A DNA stretch of 64,000 nucleotides, from the NCBI RefSeq assembly GCF_021917145.1, contig NC_061078.1:5004039-5068038 (forward strand), in the 5' to 3' direction. The translations under genes were made by a program, and so were the position numbers. A model generated the notes under the pieces. That model was not told the DNA's origin. It did no database searches and saw nothing but the letters and a program-made list of their open reading frames with translations. Below, piece after piece: positions 58,942 through 64,000 of the stretch (positions within the stretch are counted from its first letter, which is position 1; every line of letters starts with the position of its first letter). The DNA comes from Hypomesus transpacificus. Taxonomy: Eukaryota; Chordata; Actinopteri; Osmeriformes; Osmeridae.

Positions 58942-60100
58942 TATGGAAGCAAATCGTGACCAAAATTCAAATGAAAATGCATTTCCAGAAATGCATTTTC
59001 ATTTTAAGAATGTGGCTGCATTATTTGACTCATAAATCAAATTAGTATTCAATCATCCTATTTGCATTTTCATTTTCTTCTTTAAGACTGCTTTCCTTTA
59101 TTTTTAAACCATTTAATAAATAGTTTTCGATGGACTCGAACGGGATGTGGATGGTTGGTCGTCCCCGTCCCATTTGAGGCTCCACAGCATCCAGCCGTTC
59201 CAGGACTGAAGAGAGGTTTACTATGGCAACCTCATTAATGTGTACGTCTGTGACGGCAGAGTATGCAGCCAAGCTCTCTGTGACTTGTTCTACTCGGTCA
59301 CGGGCATCAGACTCAGATATATTATTAGTTTCTACCAGCTCAGCTAATTCTATCAGTGTCTGCACAATTTGAGGGAGCGCCATGATCTGTGATGCGTCCT
59401 CTAAAGACCCGGCAATTCAATCAATTTCCCGGCACATTTGTCATGTAATGCAATGCGTATGTGCACACCGCCCCCTACCGAACAAGATGGGTAGCTCGGT
59501 CAGCAGGGAGCTGAAGAAGAGCGGCTACTGACGTCACTCTACTGCGCCGCTCAGAATGCATTTTCGTTTTCGAATTATGGGCAGTTCTTTGCGGGCAGAA
59601 CATGAAAATGAAAATGCAATGTCCGCTCAGTACTAATCAGTACTAATTTGATTTATGAGTCAAATAATGCAGCCACATTCTTAAAATGAAAATGCATTTC
59701 TGGAAATACATTTGAATTTGAATTGTGGTCACGATTTTGCAGCCACGTTCTTAAAATGAAAATGCATTTCTGGAAATGCATTTGAATTTGAATTGTGGTC
59801 ACGATTTTGCAGCCACGTTCTTAAAATGAAAATGCATTTCTGGAAATGCATTTTCATTTTCAAATTTTACATTTCAAATTGAATTTTGGTATCTATTTGC
59901 TGGGGCATATTTTGAAAATTAAATTTCAAATGTCTTTTTCGTTTTCATTTTAATTAAGGGAAAGAATGAGCAGTCTTAAAGAAGAAAATGAAAATGCAAA
60001 TAGGATGATTGAATACTAATTTGATTTATGAGTCAAATAATGCAGCCACATTCTTAAAATGAAAATGCATTTCTGGAAATGGTCACGATTTGCTTCCATA
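58942..60100. mobile_element. Deleted DNA transposon with about 155-bp terminal inverted repeats
   Basis: Both ends begin TATGGAAGCAAATCGTGACC, read inwards. The left arm (58942 to about 59096) and right arm (about 59950-60100) are nearly identical apart from a 19-base indel after the first 20 bases and a few differences at the inner edge. TTAATG flanks both ends. The interior keeps the start of a minus-strand ORF (59383-59042), a CRE palindrome TGACGTCA upstream of it (59529-59536) and two to three tandem copies of a 70-base unit derived from the right arm (about 59670-59870). The interior is too short for a transposase with a catalytic domain, so this copy must be non-autonomous. A six-base duplication and the protein remnant hint at the IS3EU-like group, but this is not proven. 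Confidence 0.8.
59042..59383 (-). pseudogene. N-terminal remnant of a transposon protein
   Basis: A 113-codon frame. The first 95 or so residues (start MALPQIVQTL, end GRGRPTIHIPFESIENYLL) resemble the N-terminal region of integrase-type fish transposon proteins I remember, in which a G-R-P-x-I box precedes a helix-turn-helix. The frame then runs straight into the left inverted repeat, so the helix-turn-helix and catalytic core are absent. A CRE-containing region upstream (59529) could have been its promoter. It has no expected transposase activity; it might still bind DNA or partners, which is speculation. Confidence 0.55.
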
Positions 60101-60106
60101 TTAATG
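60101..60106. repeat. Possible target-site duplication, right copy (TTAATG)
   Basis: Matches 58936-58941. If the target were only TTAA, the two ends would differ by two bases, so the six-base reading fits better. Confidence 0.6.
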
Positions 60107-60852
60107 AGGGTCAAAAGGGTCTAAAGCATTTTCTTTGAAAAGCACAAAAAACTGAACTTAAATGTTTCTCTGTAGTAATTGTAACTGTCTGTTCACACTT
60201 GAGGAAAACCACCCTGTACCAGGTAGCTGGCCAGACCTTTGTGTTTGATTAATTTCTCTATTTTTTTATCACTACAAGTATATGTCTACACTTTTGGAAT
60301 GTGTGATTTCATTGTGTGTGCTGTTTTTGAATAGCAGTTGTTTTCAAGGCCTGTGGTACACTTTGCTTTACTTAATTAAGATGCCAGGCCTACACACAGA
60401 TAGGACACAAACGCACACATATAACGCACATGCATGCACACAAACACACACACACACACACACACAGCTGCTTATGATCCAAGCGAGAACCTCCACACAT
60501 GAGATAAAAAACACTTAGTGATATTGCAAATAACTATGTACAAATATAATAATGATCAATACATGGTTGTATTGCTCTTTTGTATATTTTTTCTGTCCTC
60601 TTTTGTATTAGCTCCTTTCTCTCTTTCTCTCTGCAGTCTGTTGTCTCTGACAAAGGAAAAGCAGAGATGAGGTCTCTAAACATCAGACAGTCCTGAGGCA
60701 TGGAGACAGTTGATAGTTGTGTGTGGCGACAAAGCTTCACTGGAGTCAACAGGAGTCTGTTCACTTATTGTCTTATGCTCCGTAGGAGCTAAAGGTGGTT
60801 CCCAATGGCTGTGTGATTGACAGTTGCCTCAGGTGACCTAGTTGCCTAGGTG
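60107..60852. other. 3' flank / 3' UTR of the CCBE1-family gene
   Basis: AT-rich sequence with a (CA)n tract at 60440-60467. No canonical AATAAA was seen on the minus strand here, so the transcript end is undefined. No other gene is visible. Confidence 0.45.
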
Positions 60853-63805
60853 TCAGGTGTTGAGCCTGAGCTCTCCTTGTCCAGAGCCCCGGTCCATAAA
60901 GTCTGCCTCCCCGCTGGAGTTTGGCGGGCTGTCCAAGGAGAGACCTCGCCTCTTCCCAAACACTTGCTCCTGGAGTTCAATGATGTCATTGCGAATGTCC
61001 GCCATCATGAGAAGTAGGAAGTCGAAGGAGCCGGGGGGTCCCTAAGGAGAGACGGGAGGTGTTCATTTAGATACAGCTCCTCTGAATTCTCTATTAATAA
61101 ATGAAAGTTCAACTTGCCTTTGAATGACTAGATTGTCTTTATAAGGTTAGAAAAACATTGAACGAACAGGACAACAATATTATTGTTATCATGTTTTTCT
61201 TTGAAAGCTTTGTGTACTGCAATTTGTATGTATGACTTCCTGAAGGGGTTGGAAGGGAGCGCTGTGTGCAGACTCACAGGTGGACCCCTGGGCCCTGGGG
61301 CTCCTCTGTCTCCCTGAGGAAGAATGGATAACATCATAAATAGGAAGTCCCTCCCAACAATAACGCCACACTAGGCCTCCTCTCAGTCTAGTGTGAAAAG
61401 CCAAACTGTTAATGTTCCAGTTAATACCTTCATAAACATTTACTAGGTAGAAGTAATGTATTAACAAGGTTTATGACCATCCACACAAACACACATGCAT
61501 GTATGCACAGACATAGTGTTATTTCACGTGAAAATGAGAGATAATGACCTTGTGTCCATCTCTTCCATCTGCACCAGGTGGCCCCTGGAGTATGGAAACA
61601 ACAGTTAATATGATTAGTTAATTAAATCAGATTGTCATATCTGTGGTTTATTTGTCTGTGGCAAACAACACTTGTTAGCTGACCTCAGCTTATGTGTATA
61701 AGAAGTGTTCCTGGAGAGAAGCAGCATTGTAATCTTACCACCGGCCCCCTGCGGCCCCTCTTGATGTGCTCCAGGTCAGGCTGGGGGCCCATCGGCCCCA
61801 TGTTCCCTCTTGGTCCCTGTGGCCCTGGCATCCCCACCTCCCCCCGCTCCCCCTTCTCCCCTGGAGCTCCTGGGTGTCCTGGTAAACGTGGACAGGAGAG
61901 GACTTAATAACTTCACTGGCGTGTGTGTTAGTGAGAGAGACAGAGAGAGATTTGGACCGTATACCTGGGACCCCAGGCGACCCTGGAAGGCCAGGGGGTC
62001 CAGAGGGTCCGGAGGTGTCGGGCCCTTTCCCCACCCTCCCAGGAGATGGCTTGTCACTGCTGTTGGCCAGGCCATAGGACAGCATCCCCTGCACACACAT
62101 ACACACACCAGTGCAATGAAGCCAGTTGGTCATCCACTTAGGTGACAATGATTAAAAACTTGAAATGTATGTGTGTGGTCCCACAGTGGGTGTGTTCATA
62201 CAGTGGGTGTGGTCATACAGTGGGTGTGGTCCCACAGTTGGTGTGGTCATACAGTGGGTGTGGTCCCACAGTGGGTGTGGTCATACAGTGGGTGTGGTCA
62301 TACAGTGGGTGTGGTCCCACAGTGGGTGTGGTCATACAGTGGGTGTGGTCCCACAGTGGGTGTGGTCATACAGTGGGTGTGGTCCCACAGTGGGTGTGGT
62401 CATACAGTGGGTGTACCTGGTTGGGTGGCTGAGTGCTGCTGGCCAGCCTCAGTTTGAGCTGCAGTAGGTTGTTCCTCATGGTGACAAAGTCCTGGCAGGT
62501 GAAGGAGCAGGAGCCTGCGCTCATTAAGGTGTCTGACTTCCCTGGGGAGCTCACTGGGTAAGACACACAGTCAGGAACACTCTCAAATACATAGGGTGGT
62601 AAAGAAGTAGACCAAGATTGTTACTGTACTTTAGTAGATCTTTCTTGTATCAGTACTTTACTTCACTATTTATGTTTCTGACCACTTTTTACCTTTAATA
62701 TTTGTACATAATATCTGTACTTTCTACTTTTAAAATTAAAAAAGAAAATAGAAAGGAAGTTATGAAAAAAAGTTTTGAAAGGCTGAAAAAAGAAAGAAAT
62801 TAAAACGTTTTGAAAGGTTGAAAACATATTTTTGAAAAAAAGGTCAGTTTTGAAAGGTCAAAAAAGGTCAAAAATATATTTGTCATCAATCTTTTTACTT
62901 TTGCCACTGCTGGTGGTAGACACCCACTCAAACACACTATAATGGCAGAGACCACATGTGTACCCCTGTGTACAAGCCTCTGGGCTCAGACTCACAGTTG
63001 TGGTTTGGGATGCAGGAGCGCCGGTCAGGTGCCAGGATGTAGCCACTGTGACACGCACACAGAAAGCTGCCCACGCTGTTCTCACACCCATGGTCACACA
63101 CACTGCCGTTGGATTGGGCGCACTCATCTATGTCTGCAGATGGAACACACGAAGGCAACCACATCATGTCTGACACGCTTCACATATGGCATGCAATTCA
63201 GACCATACATGTAGAGTACACAACGAAGGAAGCTTCATCCTTTAAATGTTTGATGTGGTGAATGTAATTTAGTTTGTAGGATACTGTAGTTAGTCCCAAT
63301 TGGTCCAATCAGAGACAAACAGGAAGTGGACTGACCCAGACAGTAGGGGTTCTGGTGGTTGCGATGCCGCTCCCGGTCAAAGCGGTAACCAGGGTAACAC
63401 GTGCAGACGACCCGTCCAAAATTGTCAGTGCACTGTTGTTCACAGGGCGATCCAGCACACACATCAACACCTTCCAAATACAAACACACAGACACAAAGA
63501 AGAGCATTAGTTTATCAATGTTAACTTTCAATGCATTGACCTCACAAACTTGAGGAGTAGTGGAGTAATATTGCCCTCTAGTGTTCACAAAGAATCATTT
63601 GATATTGTGTGGAACATGAAATCTATCCATAGAATAGATGTTAATGTTGATCAACAGACAGACAACACTTTTTCATCAAAGGCCAATATTTGATAACGAA
63701 GGTTACAGATACATTTTGTGTGTGGAAAAACAGGCGTCATTTTTTTACCTACTTTCAGGTATGCACTGGCCCATCACAAACCTGAAACCTTCACAGCATT
63801 TCCTC
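60853..63805 (-). CDS. ccbe1: CCBE1-family secreted protein (collagen and calcium-binding EGF domains), 5' end outside window
   Basis: CCBE1 is a secreted matrix protein that, with ADAMTS3, promotes VEGF-C maturation in lymphatic growth. Nine exons are seen: 63805-63753, 63470-63336, 63133-62996, 62553-62417, 62088-61965, 61878-61739, 61584-61549, 61313-61278, 61041-60853. They are GT-AG and phase-consistent, giving about 328 residues. In order they encode the end of the Cys-rich N-terminal part ([17 protein letters not shown]), an EGF module nearly identical to CCBE1 ([20 protein letters not shown]) and a calcium-binding EGF ([10 protein letters not shown], with a hydroxylation-type CxN...FxC). 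A linker with a short helix (LLQLKLRLA) follows. Then come 16 Gly-X-Y triplets, the conserved break [11 protein letters not shown], 10 more triplets and the tail [20 protein letters not shown]. The last 30 residues differ from human CCBE1. The exon at 62553 has an alternative acceptor 12 bases in. It may be a paralogue rather than the CCBE1 orthologue. Confidence 0.9.
62174..62415. repeat. 17-bp minisatellite, 14 copies, touching a CCBE1-family splice donor
   Basis: Units GTGGTCATACAGTGGGT and GTGGTCCCACAGTGGGT alternate in a semi-regular pattern. The array ends two bases from the exon at 62417-62553, so on the coding strand the intron begins GTACACCCACTG, i.e. within the repeat. Confidence 0.95.
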
Positions 63806-63846
63806 CTGCAAACAAAGGAGCGACAACATCAGACAATCATTACAAC

Positions 63847-63880
63847 ACACACACACACACACCCACACACACGCACACAC
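63847..63880. repeat. (CA)n microsatellite
   Basis: Short imperfect CA tract in the CCBE1-family intron upstream of the exon at 63753-63805. No further exon of this gene could be recognised between 63806 and the right edge. Confidence 0.85.
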
Positions 63881-64000
63881 CAGATGGACAGCATGCAGTG
63901 ACTCAGCTGTCCTTCTGACAGAGTTCATCACTATGGTGGAACCATGCTGTTTTTACGATTTACTCTGTCTTCAATCAGACAACATTGCCCTGCCCACTTC

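Noticed and set aside
62142..62467. Three overlapping plus-strand frames of 94-100 codons
   Set aside because: All are readings of the 17-bp minisatellite opposite the CCBE1-family gene.

Overview
This is nuclear DNA of a ray-finned (teleost) fish. The evidence is vertebrate genes with short, phase-consistent GT-AG introns, a fish-type CYP1A of 521 residues, a Rex3-type (RTE clade) retrotransposon, a tRNA-derived SINE of a type common in fish, and very many (CA)n, (GA)n and minisatellite tracts. The species cannot be fixed from sequence alone; a basal euteleost (smelt/pike/salmonid side) is only a guess. One 100-N gap (14938-15037) interrupts the sequence. There are no bacterial features, CRISPR arrays or recognisable tRNA/rRNA genes.

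Layout, left to right. (1) 1 to about 6020: non-coding DNA downstream of CSK, with a candidate bZIP-site cluster near 2.1-2.3 kb. (2) 6505-14929, minus strand: complete CSK (12 coding exons, 450 aa). A probable non-coding first exon lies near 21.1 kb, and the introns are filled with satellites and a 335-bp inverted repeat. (3) 24138-34731, minus: EDC3 (6 coding exons, 487 aa), with an ETS/CRE-type promoter at about 35.2 kb. (4) 36299-38445, minus: CYP1A (6 coding exons plus a non-coding exon 1 at about 38.9-39.0 kb, with TATA and CCAAT boxes). (5) 39954-43315, minus: a full-length Rex3-like LINE with an intact 1063-codon ORF and a perfect 12-bp target-site duplication, inserted about 1 kb upstream of the CYP1A start. 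(6) 43354-46470: eleven AHR/ARNT response-element (XRE) matches, pushed 3.4 kb away from the promoter by the LINE. (7) About 46.5-58.9 kb: no gene seen. (8) 58942-60100: a deleted DNA transposon with long terminal inverted repeats. (9) 60853 to beyond the right edge, minus: the 3' nine exons of a CCBE1-family gene (EGF, calcium-binding EGF, collagen repeats).

How the genes relate. CSK (a Src-family inhibitory kinase), EDC3 (mRNA decapping/P-bodies) and CYP1A (AHR-inducible monooxygenase) do not form a pathway; they are an old syntenic block also found at human 15q24. The CCBE1-family gene is not there in human, where CCBE1 sits at 18q21 beside LMAN1 and CPLX4. The paralogues LMAN1L and CPLX3 lie next to CSK at 15q24, so this copy may be a vertebrate whole-genome-duplication paralogue lost from the mammalian 15q24 block. 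The most striking regulatory observation is the young LINE splitting the CYP1A promoter from its distal XRE array.
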